Shown one piece after another: positions 17,207 to 25,359 of a stretch of 46,400 nt of DNA. Location of the stretch: assembly GCA_903884435.1 (NCBI GenBank), contig CAISEY010000156.1, positions 1 to 46,400 of the forward strand, in the 5' to 3' direction. Position numbers and translations under genes: made by a program. Position 1 is the first letter of the stretch, and each line of letters begins with the position of its first letter. Origin of the DNA: an uncultured Hyphomicrobiales bacterium. GTDB lineage: Bacteria > Pseudomonadota > Alphaproteobacteria > Rhizobiales > Beijerinckiaceae. The notes beneath the pieces were generated by a model. It worked only from the letters and a program-made list of their open reading frames with translations. It made no database searches and was not told the origin of the DNA.

Positions 17207-17941
17207 TCAGGGAAGGGCCGGCATGGATTCGAGCAGACGCCCGTAACCCTTGCGCGGCTCGTTGACGTGCAGGCGCTTCTGGAATTCCCAGACGCGCGCC
17301 GGCACGGGATGCACCACGGGAACCTCGAGATCGTCCTCGAGCGTCTGGATGATGTGCAGCGTGCGCCAGCCGGAGCCCAGCATGTAAATGGCGTCGGCGC
17401 CGCCAACACGCAGGAAATGCTTCTTGATGTGGGCGTAGACCTGCTCGCCCGAGAGTTCCTGCGCCTTGTTGAAGGGCACGTCGATGCCCTCCATGCACTT
17501 CACCTCGAAGCCGGCGTCGCGAAAATATTGCGCGAAGGTGTTGTTGATCTCGCCGGGGAAATAGCTCGCGCCAACGATGCTCTTCACCCCGAGGGCGCGC
17601 AGGGCGGTGATGTGATTCTGGCCCGCGGTGAAGATCGGAACCTTGTATTTCTCTTCCCAGTCCCTGACGATTTTCGCCTCGCCCGCGAGGCCGTGCACCA
17701 TGAAGGGCGGCGCCCCGTTGGGGTGAATGGCGTCGCAGCCCTGTTCGGCGAGCAGCGCGATCTGCTCCTCGTAGGCGCTCATCATGGTGAGAAATTCATC
17801 GCGCGTGCCGCGGCGGATGTTGGTGAACAGCGGAATGACGCCGATGCCCTCAGGCAACAGGCGGATGAATTCCTCCAGCGCGCCGGGCCGCAGCGTCGGG
17901 TGAATGATGCCGGCTATGCCGCGCCAGGCCGAAAACGCCAT
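17207..17941 (-). CDS. Asp/Glu racemase-superfamily protein, second copy, catalytic cysteines absent
   Basis: Protein of 244 residues, a paralogue of the gene at 9197-9928: both share HP-x-GAPPFM at the first-lobe site and YLLGSGWR or YMLGSGWR at the second-lobe site. In maleate isomerase the corresponding loops carry a Cys each and in arylmalonate decarboxylase the second does; here neither does. The only cysteines are in EQGCDAIHP and VKCMEGID, before or away from the loops. The start has GGAGG seven bases upstream. The open frame continues far upstream across the divergent gap, but that part is the antisense of the ABC genes. It leads an operon with two TctC-like receptors and an NMT1-like receptor. 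Confidence 0.78.
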   Translation of the reverse strand: MAFSAWRGIAGIIHPTLRPGALEEFIRLLPEGIGVIPLFTNIRRGTRDEFLTMMSAYEEQIALLAEQGCDAIHPNGAPPFMVHGLAGEAKIVRDWEEKYKVPIFTAGQNHITALRALGVKSIVGASYFPGEINNTFAQYFRDAGFEVKCMEGIDVPFNKAQELSGEQVYAHIKKHFLRVGGADAIYMLGSGWRTLHIIQTLEDDLEVPVVHPVPARVWEFQKRLHVNEPRKGYGRLLESMPALP

Positions 17942-18025
17942 GAAATTTCCTCCAGCTCGCGCGGCGGGGCCGCTTCCGGAAAAGGTTAGAACAGACGCGC
18001 GCCAAAGACCAGACCGGCGCGGCTC

Positions 18026-18055
18026 TTGCGAGAGGGCGAGCGGCGCCTCTAGTAT
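18026..18055 (+). promoter_or_regulatory. Candidate promoter of the ABC transporter operon
   Basis: TTGCGA (18026-18031), 18-base spacer, TAGTAT (18050-18055), about 43 bases before the GTG at 18098, in the divergent gap 17942-18097. Confidence 0.45.
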
Positions 18056-18097
18056 CGCGCCATCGACAAACTCATCTCGATCAAACGGGACACACGC

Positions 18098-18946
18098 GTG
18101 ACCATGACAGCCACCGCGCCGGCCGCCCTGGCGACAACGAAGAAAATCGGCGCTCCCATCATCGAGGTGAGAGACGCGGGGAAATCCTTCTTCGTCAACC
18201 AGAAGACCCTGACGGTCTTCCGGAATCTGTCCTATTCCATTCGCGAGGGCAGCTTCCTCTCCATCGTCGGCCCCTCCGGGTGCGGAAAGTCCACGCTGCT
18301 GAAACTGATCGCGGGGCTCGACGCGCCGACGTCGGGCGAAATCCGGTTCGAGGGGCGCAAGGTCACGGGGCCGGCGGAAGGCATGATCTATGTCTTCCAG
18401 CAGTACACGAAATCGATTTTCCCGTGGCGAACGGTCATCGAGAACATCGATTTCGGGCTGCAAAGCCACAAGAAGCTGCCGCGCAACCAGGCGCGCGAAC
18501 GCTGCATGGAATACATCAGGCTCGTCGGTCTCGAGGGCTACGAGAATCACTTTCCCTATCAATTGTCCGGCGGGATGCAGCAGCGCGTCGTCATCGCGCG
18601 CGCGCTCATCTGCGAGCCCAGGGTGCTCCTGATGGACGAGCCCTTCAGCGCCGTCGACGCGCTGACGCGGGCGATCCTGCAGGAACTGATCCTGAAAATA
18701 TGGGACACGATTCCCGTGACGATTCTCTTCGTGACGCACGACGTCGAGGAAGCCGTGTTCCTCTCGAGCCACATTTTCTCGCTGACGAAAGCGCCGGCGA
18801 CGATCCACGAGGACGTGGACATCGACCTCGCCTGGCCGCGCGATCCGGTCAAGACTCGCGCCGAGCCGCGCTTCACCGAGATTCGCCAGAAGCTCTTCGC
18901 CTCGATCTTCCTGCAGGAAAAGGGCGACGCGCCCGGAAACCACTGA
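18098..18946 (+). CDS. ABC transporter ATP-binding protein, NitT/TauT type
   Basis: Cytosolic ATPase subunit of 282 residues that powers import with the permease encoded next. Walker A GPSGCGKST is at 58-66, the Q-loop at VFQQYTKS (about 99-106), the signature LSGGMQQR at 156-163, Walker B VLLMDEP at 176-182 and the H-loop in FVTHDVEEA. The sequence between Walker A and the signature has the FPWRTVIENI segment typical of nitrate, taurine and aliphatic-sulfonate importers. The start is GTG (18098) or the ATG two codons on. The matching receptor gene is at the far end of the operon (21232). Confidence 0.93.
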   Translation: MTMTATAPAALATTKKIGAPIIEVRDAGKSFFVNQKTLTVFRNLSYSIREGSFLSIVGPSGCGKSTLLKLIAGLDAPTSGEIRFEGRKVTGPAEGMIYVFQQYTKSIFPWRTVIENIDFGLQSHKKLPRNQARERCMEYIRLVGLEGYENHFPYQLSGGMQQRVVIARALICEPRVLLMDEPFSAVDALTRAILQELILKIWDTIPVTILFVTHDVEEAVFLSSHIFSLTKAPATIHEDVDIDLAWPRDPVKTRAEPRFTEIRQKLFASIFLQEKGDAPGNH

Positions 18947-18967
18947 GCCGCACGGGAACCGCACGAC

Positions 18968-19729
18968 ATGAAAAAGCGCTGGCCTGGTTTTCTGCTGATC
19001 GCGGTCTTGCTGATCCTGTGGGAAATTTCTTCCGCCAACACATGGATCGACCCCATCACGTTCCCGCGGGTCAGCGTGATTTTCGCCTCGTGGGTGAAGA
19101 CCATCTGGACCTCCGGCGAATTGCTGCGCCAGCTCCTGCCGAGTCTGGGACGCATTTTCGCGGGGTTCTTTTTCGCGGTGGTCGTCGCGGTTCCGCTCGG
19201 CCTGCTCATGGGCACGACGCCGATCGTCTACAGGCTGCTCGAGCCCATCACGGAATTCATTCGCCCGATTCCCAGTTCCGCCTATATTCCCGTCGCCATC
19301 CTGTTTCTTGGCATCGGAAACGAGATGAAGATTTTCGTCGTCTTCCTCGCCTGCACCTTTCCGATCCTGCTGAACACCTATGGCGGCGTGCGCGGCATCG
19401 ATCCGGTGCTGATCGACACGGGCCGCACCTTCGGCGTCGGGCGTCTGAAAACGCTCTGGCAGATCATCCTTCCGGCCTCCATGCCGAACATTCTCACGGG
19501 CATGCGCATCAGCCTCGGCATCGCGCTCATCGTCGCCGTGGTGGCGGAAATGATCACCGGCAATAGCGGAATCGGCTATTTCATCCTCGACATGCAGCGC
19601 ATCTTCCGCGTGCCCGAGATGTTCGCGGGCATTTTCACGCTGGGCCTGCTGGGCTTCTTCATCAACTACGTCTTCCTTCGAATCGAAGGACATTTCCTGC
19701 GCTGGAGGGGCACGAGTGTCGAAACCTGA
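18968..19729 (+). CDS. ABC transporter permease, NitT/TauT type
   Basis: Inner-membrane permease of 253 residues, about six hydrophobic helices. The cytoplasmic EAA loop that docks to the ATPase is visible in DTGRTFGVGRLKTLWQIILPASMPNILTGMRISLG. The conserved PIPSSAYIPVAILFLGIG segment lies before it, as in SsuC/TauC. A dimer of this single permease probably forms the channel. Its last codons overlap the start of the next gene (19716), so the SDR is coupled to transport. Confidence 0.92.
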   Translation: MKKRWPGFLLIAVLLILWEISSANTWIDPITFPRVSVIFASWVKTIWTSGELLRQLLPSLGRIFAGFFFAVVVAVPLGLLMGTTPIVYRLLEPITEFIRPIPSSAYIPVAILFLGIGNEMKIFVVFLACTFPILLNTYGGVRGIDPVLIDTGRTFGVGRLKTLWQIILPASMPNILTGMRISLGIALIVAVVAEMITGNSGIGYFILDMQRIFRVPEMFAGIFTLGLLGFFINYVFLRIEGHFLRWRGTSVET

Positions 19730-20450
19730 CCACAAGGGCGCGGTCTGCGTCAGCGGCGCCGCGGGCGGCATCGGCGAGGTTCTCGTCGGGCGCCTGCTCG
19801 GGGAGGGCTACGCGGTTTCCGCCTGGGACATGGCGCCGGGGCCGCTCGCGGCGATCTCGAACGCGAACTTCGTCTTTCACGCGCTCGATACGCGCGACAA
19901 GGCGGCGCTCGCGCGAGCCGTCGCCGACGCGCGATCACGGTTCGGGCGGCTGCACGGGTTTGTGTCCCTCGCGGCCATCTACCGGACGCAGCCCTTCCTC
20001 GACATCGACGAGGAGACCTGGGACGCCCATTTCAGCGTCAACCTGAAGGGAACGCTGCTGGCGGCGCAGGCGGTCCTGCCGACGCTGCGGGCGCAAAAAA
20101 GCGGCAGCGTTGTGCTGTTTTCCTCGCTCATGGCGCGCACGGGCCTCGCCGGCAGCGCCGCCTACGCCGCCACGAAGGGCGGAGTTCTCGGCCTCGCGCG
20201 CGCCATGGCGATCGACGTGGCTCCCGACAACGTGCGGGTCAACACGGTGTCGCCGACCATCGCGGACACGGCGATGCCGCGCGCCAATCTCACGGACGAG
20301 CAGATGCGCGCGCGCGCCGACGCGAGCCCGATGAAGCGTCTCGGCATGCCGCTCGACATGGCGGAAGCCGCGATTTTCCTGCTCGATCCCGAAAATTCCT
20401 ACATGACCGGCGCGGATATTCGCGTCAACGGCGGCTCTACTCTCTTCTAG
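19716..20450 (+). CDS. Short-chain dehydrogenase/reductase (SDR)
   Basis: NAD(P)-dependent oxidoreductase of 244 residues. The dinucleotide motif SGAAGGIG is at 13-20; the catalytic set is Ser136/137 (FSSLMA), Tyr150 and Lys154 (YAATK). The start is GTG inside the permease gene, overlapping by 14 bases. A substrate cannot be read; SDRs act on secondary alcohols, ketones or dihydrodiols. It sits with a second SDR between the permease and the receptor gene of one importer, so the imported compound is the likely precursor of its substrate. Confidence 0.9.
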   Translation: MSKPDHKGAVCVSGAAGGIGEVLVGRLLGEGYAVSAWDMAPGPLAAISNANFVFHALDTRDKAALARAVADARSRFGRLHGFVSLAAIYRTQPFLDIDEETWDAHFSVNLKGTLLAAQAVLPTLRAQKSGSVVLFSSLMARTGLAGSAAYAATKGGVLGLARAMAIDVAPDNVRVNTVSPTIADTAMPRANLTDEQMRARADASPMKRLGMPLDMAEAAIFLLDPENSYMTGADIRVNGGSTLF

Positions 20451-20453
20451 GAC

Positions 20454-21200
20454 ATGCCCATGAACGTCATCGTCACAGGCGGAGCCAGCGGCATCGGCGA
20501 GGGCGCGGCGCGGCGCCTGGCCCGCCGCATGCACGTGGTCATCGCCGACCGCAACCTCGCCGGCGCCCGTGCGCTGGCGGATGAACTCAACGGAGCCGGC
20601 TTGAAGGCGAGCGCCGTCGAAGTCGATGTTTCCAGCAAGGCCTCCGTGCGCGCCATGGTGGACTGGACGCTCGCCAACGTGGGCGACATCGACGCGCTGT
20701 TCGCCAACGCCGGGTTCAATCGCCGCGCCGACGTGGGAGACATCACCGGGGAAGACTGGGACGCGATGATCGCGACCCACGTCAAGGGCGTGTTCCTGTG
20801 CAATCAGGCGGTGATCCCCGGCATGCTCGCGCGCGGCAAGGGCGCCATCGTCAACACGTCCTCGGACTTCGCGGTCATGGGCGTCGCGCGGCTGGGCGCC
20901 TATTGCGCCTGCAAGACCGCGATCTATTCGCTGACGAAATCCATCGCGCAGGAATTCACGCCGCGCGGCATTCGCGTCAACGCCATCGGGCCAGGCCCGA
21001 TCGACACGCCGATTCTGCGCCAGGGCCGTTCGGACGAGGTCTTCGCCGAACATTCGAAGCACTTGCTGCGCGGCGTTCCGCTCGGGCGCCTCGGCACGCC
21101 GGACGAAGTCGCCGTGTCCGTCGATTTTCTGCTGAGCGACCGCGCGTCGTTCATTTCGGGTCAGCTCGTTCATCCCAATGGCGGGCAATTGATGTGGTAG
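20454..21200 (+). CDS. Short-chain dehydrogenase/reductase (SDR), second copy
   Basis: Protein of 248 residues with TGGASGIG at 8-15, NAG at 85-87, Ser137 (NTSSDFA), Tyr150 and Lys154 (YCACK). It starts three bases after the preceding SDR stop. The catalytic residues fall at the same positions as in that gene, but the two differ clearly elsewhere, so this is not a recent duplication. It could act on the same substrate at another position or with opposite stereochemistry. The specific reaction is unknown. Confidence 0.9.
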   Translation: MPMNVIVTGGASGIGEGAARRLARRMHVVIADRNLAGARALADELNGAGLKASAVEVDVSSKASVRAMVDWTLANVGDIDALFANAGFNRRADVGDITGEDWDAMIATHVKGVFLCNQAVIPGMLARGKGAIVNTSSDFAVMGVARLGAYCACKTAIYSLTKSIAQEFTPRGIRVNAIGPGPIDTPILRQGRSDEVFAEHSKHLLRGVPLGRLGTPDEVAVSVDFLLSDRASFISGQLVHPNGGQLMW

Positions 21201-21231
21201 GCGGCGCCGGGCGCGCGACGGAGAGACGGCC

Positions 21232-22188
21232 ATGAAATCCAGAGCCTCGATGATCGCGCTCGTCGCCACGATGGCGTTGACCGGCGGGGTGGCCGAAGCC
21301 GCCGACAGGGTGCGCGCCAGTCTCTTCAAGATCGGCGCCTCCACCAACGCCTGGATCGCGAAGACGCAGGGCTTCTTCGACCGGAACAATCTGGACGTCG
21401 AGTTCATCGAATTCCGCAATGGCAACGAGGCGATCACCGCCAACCGGGGCGGCTCGGTGGACATCATCATGTCCATTCCGGGCACCGTCATGGTGGCCAG
21501 CGAGCGCGGCTTCGATCTCGTCCTGCTCATGCAAAACGAGGTGGCGCGGGCCGCGGGGCCGGACGCGGGCTCGATCCAGGTTCTGGCGGATTCGCCTTTT
21601 CAAAAATTGTCGGACCTCGCGGGCCGGAAGCTCGCGGTCTCCGGCCTGCACAGCCAGATGAGCGTCTCCGTGCAAACCTCCTTCGAGAAGGCGGGCGTCG
21701 ACTGGAGCAAGATGCAGGTGATGGAACTGCCGTTCCCCGCGATGAACGACGCCCTTCGCGCGAAGCAGGTCGACGCCGTGGCGCAGCTCGATCCCTTCAC
21801 GACCCAGCTTCGCACCTCGGGCGGCGGGCGCGTGCTCTCGTGGCTTTACGTGGACGCGGTTCCCGAACAGCCCATTGGCGCGTGGTACGCGACGAAGGCT
21901 TACGTGGACAAGAACCGCGATCTCGTGAACCGCTACGTGAAATCGCTGCGGGAGGCCATCGACTGGCTCGACGCGGACGAGGCGCGCGCCCGGCGCTCCA
22001 TCGCCGAATACACGGGGCTCGATCCGAAGCTCATCGAGACCATGCCCGTCATCAAATGGAGCTGGCGGATCGACATGGACCGCTGGCAGGCGACCGCGGA
22101 CATGATGCGCAAGGCCGGCGAATTGCAAAAGCCTCACAAGGCGGATGAATATATTTCCGACATCGCGCGCCAGTTCGTCGTTAAATAG
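21232..22188 (+). CDS. NMT1/SsuA-like periplasmic solute-binding protein of the ABC importer
   Basis: Receptor of 318 residues with a signal peptide ending GVAEA. The mature chain begins ADRVRASLFKIGASTNAWIAKTQGFFDRNN, the first lobe of the SsuA/TauA/NMT1 family, followed by NRGGSVDIIMSIPGTV and LAGRKLAVSGLHSQ. It is co-oriented with and 31 bases behind the SDR pair, so it is the binding protein for the ATPase and permease encoded at 18098-19729. The ligand is unknown; an aromatic or sulfonated acid is possible. A 12-base-pair hairpin follows its stop. Confidence 0.88.
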   Translation: MKSRASMIALVATMALTGGVAEAADRVRASLFKIGASTNAWIAKTQGFFDRNNLDVEFIEFRNGNEAITANRGGSVDIIMSIPGTVMVASERGFDLVLLMQNEVARAAGPDAGSIQVLADSPFQKLSDLAGRKLAVSGLHSQMSVSVQTSFEKAGVDWSKMQVMELPFPAMNDALRAKQVDAVAQLDPFTTQLRTSGGGRVLSWLYVDAVPEQPIGAWYATKAYVDKNRDLVNRYVKSLREAIDWLDADEARARRSIAEYTGLDPKLIETMPVIKWSWRIDMDRWQATADMMRKAGELQKPHKADEYISDIARQFVVK

Positions 22189-22206
22189 CCGGCGCCCGGG
22201 CGAGAC

Positions 22207-22234
22207 CCTTCTCCCCGCTCGCGCGGGGAGAAGG
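22207..22234. terminator. Perfect 12-bp hairpin, bidirectional terminator and likely dispersed repeat unit
   Basis: Arms CCTTCTCCCCGC (22207-22218) and GCGGGGAGAAGG (22223-22234) with loop TCGC. It lies between the convergent stops at 22188 and 22244. GC-rich inverted repeats of this kind (ctctccccgc...gcggggag) are common in intergenic regions of Hyphomicrobiales as I recall, so it may be a repeat unit as well as a terminator. Confidence 0.75.
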
Positions 22235-22243
22235 TGAAGATTT

Positions 22244-24043
22244 TCAGCGGTGGCGGGTGATCGTGTCGATCAGCGCGGGCTTGCCGCTCTTCACCACCTT
22301 CAGCGCGCGTTGCAACGCCGCCTTCACGTCCTTCGGATCCTCGATCGGGCCCTCGCCGTAAACGCCCATCGAGCGCGCGAGCGCGCCGAAGTCCGGTTCG
22401 GGGCCGTAGAGGTCCATGCCGATGTGGGCCTTCGCCTCGTCGGTGCCGCGCAGCCGCGCCATGCGAATCTGGTGTTCCCAGTCGTTGTAGTAGGCGCGGT
22501 TGTTGTACATGACGATGAGGATGGGGATTTCGTATTTCGCCGCGATCCACAGCGCGCCCGCGTCGAACATCAGGTCGCCGTCGGGTTGCAGATCGACGAC
22601 GAGACGCTTGTGTTTTTTATGCGCCAGCGCGACACCGAGCGACATGCCGATCTGCGTGGACGTGCCAAGCTCGACGCCGGGATGCCGCCAGGGCTTGTCG
22701 AAATCCCACAATTTGCGCACGCCGTTCTTGAGCGTGTTGGCGGTGAGCACCCAGTCCTCGTCCTTGATGACGTCCCAGACCTCGAGGGCGAGACGCTCGG
22801 TGGTCATGGGAGCTACGTCCCAGTCCTTTTTCGCGTCCTTCTGCCATTTCGCCCAGGTCTCGTCGTGGCGCTTGCCGATTTTCGCCTTGCGCGCGGCGAT
22901 TTTCGCCTGGAGCCTGGAGTCGCCGGCGATGCGTTTTTCGAGCATGTCGGTGAGCACGGGCAGGCCGAGCGCGGTGTCGCCGAGCGCGCGCACCGAGCAG
23001 GGCTGCATGCGGCAATAATCCATCGCCCATTTGCTGATGCCGACCTCGGCGAAGCCCATTTCCAGCCATTCCGCGTCGGCGTTGACGATGGGCGAGACGA
23101 CGCGGGTCGTGCTGTTGAGCTCGTGCGTCGCCTTTTCGAAGTCCTTCACGTCGAGGCCGAGCACCACGTCGACGCCCTTCAGCGCGGGCTTGTCGAGGCT
23201 GACGCAGAGCGGATGCCTGTTGGGGAAATTGAGCGCGTTGTTGATGTCCCACACGCCCGCGCCGATGGTTTCGGCGAGCCGCACGATGTTCTCGAACCCG
23301 CCCTCGCGACGGCCCGCGTATTCGGGCAGCAACAGCGGATAGTCGGATTTCAGCAGCCTGTCGGCGATCTGTTCGATGGCGGCGGGGTCCGGCATCATTT
23401 TCGACGGCGTCGCCACGGCGGCGGCCGGGTGCATGCGCGGCTCCTCCGTGATGGGCGCTTCCTGCAACGCGGCGTCGTAACACATGTAGATCGGGCCCTT
23501 CGGCTCGGTCGTCATGATCGAATAGGCGCGCGCGAAGCTCTCGGGCACGCCATGGATCGAGGTCGGCTGGTAATCCCATTTCACGTAGTCGCGCACGGCG
23601 TTGCCCTGCACGAGGGCGGTGTGGGTCCAGTCGATGTGCGGCCGGCGCTTGCCCTCGTCCATCGGGCCGGTCGCGCCCATGATGAAGATCGGAACGCGGT
23701 CGATGAAGGCGTAGTAGATCGCCATGTTGGCGTGCAGCAGCCCCACGAGATTGTGCAGGATCACGGCCATCGGCTTGCCGCAGGCCTTGGCGTAGCCATG
23801 GGCGATCTCGACCGCGATTTCCTCGTGGTTGCACAGCATCATCTGCGGATCGTTGCAGCCGTAGTTGATGAGCGAATCGTGCAGGCCGCGGAAGCTCGCG
23901 CCGGGGTTGAGCGTGATGTATTCGAAATCGTAGCGCTGGATGAGATCGACGATCACGTCCGATTGCCAGCCGCGCAACTTGTCGTTGGTGCGGTTGCTCT
24001 TCTTGCCTTTCGCCGTCGTTGTTTTCCGTGCCGCCTTCGCCAT
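22244..24043 (-). CDS. Thiamine-diphosphate-dependent enzyme, acetolactate synthase/benzoylformate decarboxylase-like
   Basis: Protein of 599 residues with the three-domain plan of ThDP decarboxylases and ligases. The catalytic Glu is in CNHEEIAVEIAHGYAK (about 74-75). The ThDP/Mg motif runs from DGD at 488 to NN at 514-515. The central domain reads SDYPLLLPEYAG and GVDVVLGLDV. Such enzymes decarboxylate 2-oxo acids or ligate aldehydes. A basic N-terminal tail of about 22 residues (Lys, Arg and Thr rich) precedes the first domain. The downstream partner of an acyl-CoA-dehydrogenase-fold gene, 38 bases apart; a 2-oxo acid intermediate is inferred. The start follows GGGAGGG. Confidence 0.88.
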   Translation of the reverse strand: MAKAARKTTTAKGKKSNRTNDKLRGWQSDVIVDLIQRYDFEYITLNPGASFRGLHDSLINYGCNDPQMMLCNHEEIAVEIAHGYAKACGKPMAVILHNLVGLLHANMAIYYAFIDRVPIFIMGATGPMDEGKRRPHIDWTHTALVQGNAVRDYVKWDYQPTSIHGVPESFARAYSIMTTEPKGPIYMCYDAALQEAPITEEPRMHPAAAVATPSKMMPDPAAIEQIADRLLKSDYPLLLPEYAGRREGGFENIVRLAETIGAGVWDINNALNFPNRHPLCVSLDKPALKGVDVVLGLDVKDFEKATHELNSTTRVVSPIVNADAEWLEMGFAEVGISKWAMDYCRMQPCSVRALGDTALGLPVLTDMLEKRIAGDSRLQAKIAARKAKIGKRHDETWAKWQKDAKKDWDVAPMTTERLALEVWDVIKDEDWVLTANTLKNGVRKLWDFDKPWRHPGVELGTSTQIGMSLGVALAHKKHKRLVVDLQPDGDLMFDAGALWIAAKYEIPILIVMYNNRAYYNDWEHQIRMARLRGTDEAKAHIGMDLYGPEPDFGALARSMGVYGEGPIEDPKDVKAALQRALKVVKSGKPALIDTITRHR

Positions 24044-24081
24044 TCGTCCCTCCCGGTGAATTCATTCGCGCCCGCGCGCGG

Positions 24082-25278
24082 TCACAGTCTGTTGCGCGGC
24101 TCCGAGCCGAACAGGGCCTCGCCCGCGGATTCGAAGTTCGACATCTGCGCCTGGCCGTGCGCCATCAGCGTGTGAATGTCGCGAAAGCGGCGCTCGAACG
24201 GGCTGCCGTCGAAAATCGCGTTGGTGCCCGCCGCCGTGAAAGCGAAATCGACGATCTCGCAACACTCCTTCATCGAGCCGGTGATGGCGAGGCGCAGATC
24301 GGCGCGATTGGCGAGCGACAGGCTTTCGCCGGCGACGAGCGAGGCCCAGACCTCGCGGAAGGTTTCGCGCAGGAAGGCCCGCGCGGCGCGCCATCTGGCC
24401 CGCGCCCTCGCCACCTCGACGCGCACAGCCGCGTTTTGCGACAGGGTCGCCGTCGCGCCGGCGAAGGGTCCGCCGCCCTTTTTCTGTTCCGCGAGCTTCA
24501 TGTATTCGACGAGGCAGGCGTCGGCGAGACCGATCGCGACGCCCGAGAAAGCGATGCCGTAAAGCGTCAGCATGGGAATGGAATAGAAGGGATGCGGCTC
24601 GCGGCGATCGGCCTGCGAATCCCGCCAGGTCGTGTATTTTTCGGGGATGAAAAGATCGGTGACGGTGTAGTCGTTGCTGCGCGTGCCGCGCAGGCCGAGC
24701 GTGCGCCAGGCGTCGATGACATTCGCCTTTTCGCGGGGGAACAGCATGGTGCGGAACACCGGCTGGCCCTTCGCGTCGAGCCGGGGCTTGTCGCCGTCAT
24801 GGACGATCGAATGGCCGCCGAACCATTTCGAGTGATGGCCGCCGCTGCCGAAGCGCCACTTGCCGGTGACGCGATAACCCCCTTCGACGACGACCGCCTT
24901 CGCGAGGCCCGCGGGCGGCCCCCAGCAGACGACGCCGTTGGTGGACAGAAACACTTCCTCGAGCACGTCGGGCGGCAGGTAGCCGGTCGCGTGGGTGCTG
25001 GTCAGCGCCTGCGCCATGCACCAGCCCGTCGAGCCGTCGCCGGCGGAGACCGTCGCGACCACGTCGTTGAGCGCGACGAAATCGGCTTCCTCGCCGCCCA
25101 TGTGTTTGGGCATCAGCAGACGCACGAGTCCCGAGGCTTCGAAAGCGCCGAGGACAGCCGGAGTCAGTTCGCGGTCCCGTTCGATCGCGGCGGCTTCGTC
25201 CGCCGCGATGGCCGCGAGCTTGCGCGCGCGGGAGAGGATGTCTTCGCTCGTCGAAAGTCCCGTGCTGTCGTGCGCCAT
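24082..25278 (-). CDS. Acyl-CoA dehydrogenase-fold flavoprotein (probable group D monooxygenase)
   Basis: Protein of 398 residues with the acyl-CoA dehydrogenase architecture: N-terminal helical domain (LMPKHMGGEEADFVAL), middle beta domain (GGYRVTGKWRFGSGGHHSKW) and a C-terminal helical bundle ending near MAHGQAQMSNFESAG. The SAGDGSTGWCMAQ segment and the lack of a clear catalytic Glu in the usual C-terminal place suit the HpaB/HsaA/DszC type that uses reduced flavin to hydroxylate or oxygenate an aromatic substrate, more than a true acyl-CoA dehydrogenase. A separate flavin reductase is not encoded here. It leads a two-gene operon with the ThDP enzyme, behind a good promoter. Confidence 0.83.
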   Translation of the reverse strand: MAHDSTGLSTSEDILSRARKLAAIAADEAAAIERDRELTPAVLGAFEASGLVRLLMPKHMGGEEADFVALNDVVATVSAGDGSTGWCMAQALTSTHATGYLPPDVLEEVFLSTNGVVCWGPPAGLAKAVVVEGGYRVTGKWRFGSGGHHSKWFGGHSIVHDGDKPRLDAKGQPVFRTMLFPREKANVIDAWRTLGLRGTRSNDYTVTDLFIPEKYTTWRDSQADRREPHPFYSIPMLTLYGIAFSGVAIGLADACLVEYMKLAEQKKGGGPFAGATATLSQNAAVRVEVARARARWRAARAFLRETFREVWASLVAGESLSLANRADLRLAITGSMKECCEIVDFAFTAAGTNAIFDGSPFERRFRDIHTLMAHGQAQMSNFESAGEALFGSEPRNRL

Positions 25279-25320
25279 GCCGGCCTGCCCCCCCGCGAGG
25301 GCTCGCGCCCGTCGCGAAAC

Positions 25321-25349
25321 ACTCTAGCGAGGGCGCGCGCGCGGCTCAA
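25321..25349 (-). promoter_or_regulatory. Candidate promoter of the monooxygenase/ThDP operon
   Basis: Minus strand TTGAGC (25344-25349), 17-base spacer, TAGAGT (25321-25326), about 43 bases before the start at 25278. The -10 box equals that of the seven-gene operon (7656). Confidence 0.5.
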
Positions 25350-25359
25350 CCGCGTCCGC

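Noticed and set aside
17942-19771. Long minus-strand open frame in phase with the second racemase-like gene, opposite the ABC transporter genes
   Set aside because: It is rich in Arg, Asp and His with no family motif and is the antisense of two well-supported genes; GC-rich codons keep such frames open.
22250-24175. Plus-strand frame opposite the ThDP gene
   Set aside because: It has low-complexity composition with no recognisable domain, while the minus strand shows complete ThDP motifs.
24082-25278. Calling this gene a true acyl-CoA dehydrogenase
   Set aside because: The usual catalytic Glu segment is not visible and the SAGDGSTGW region fits flavin monooxygenases; the distinction is not certain.
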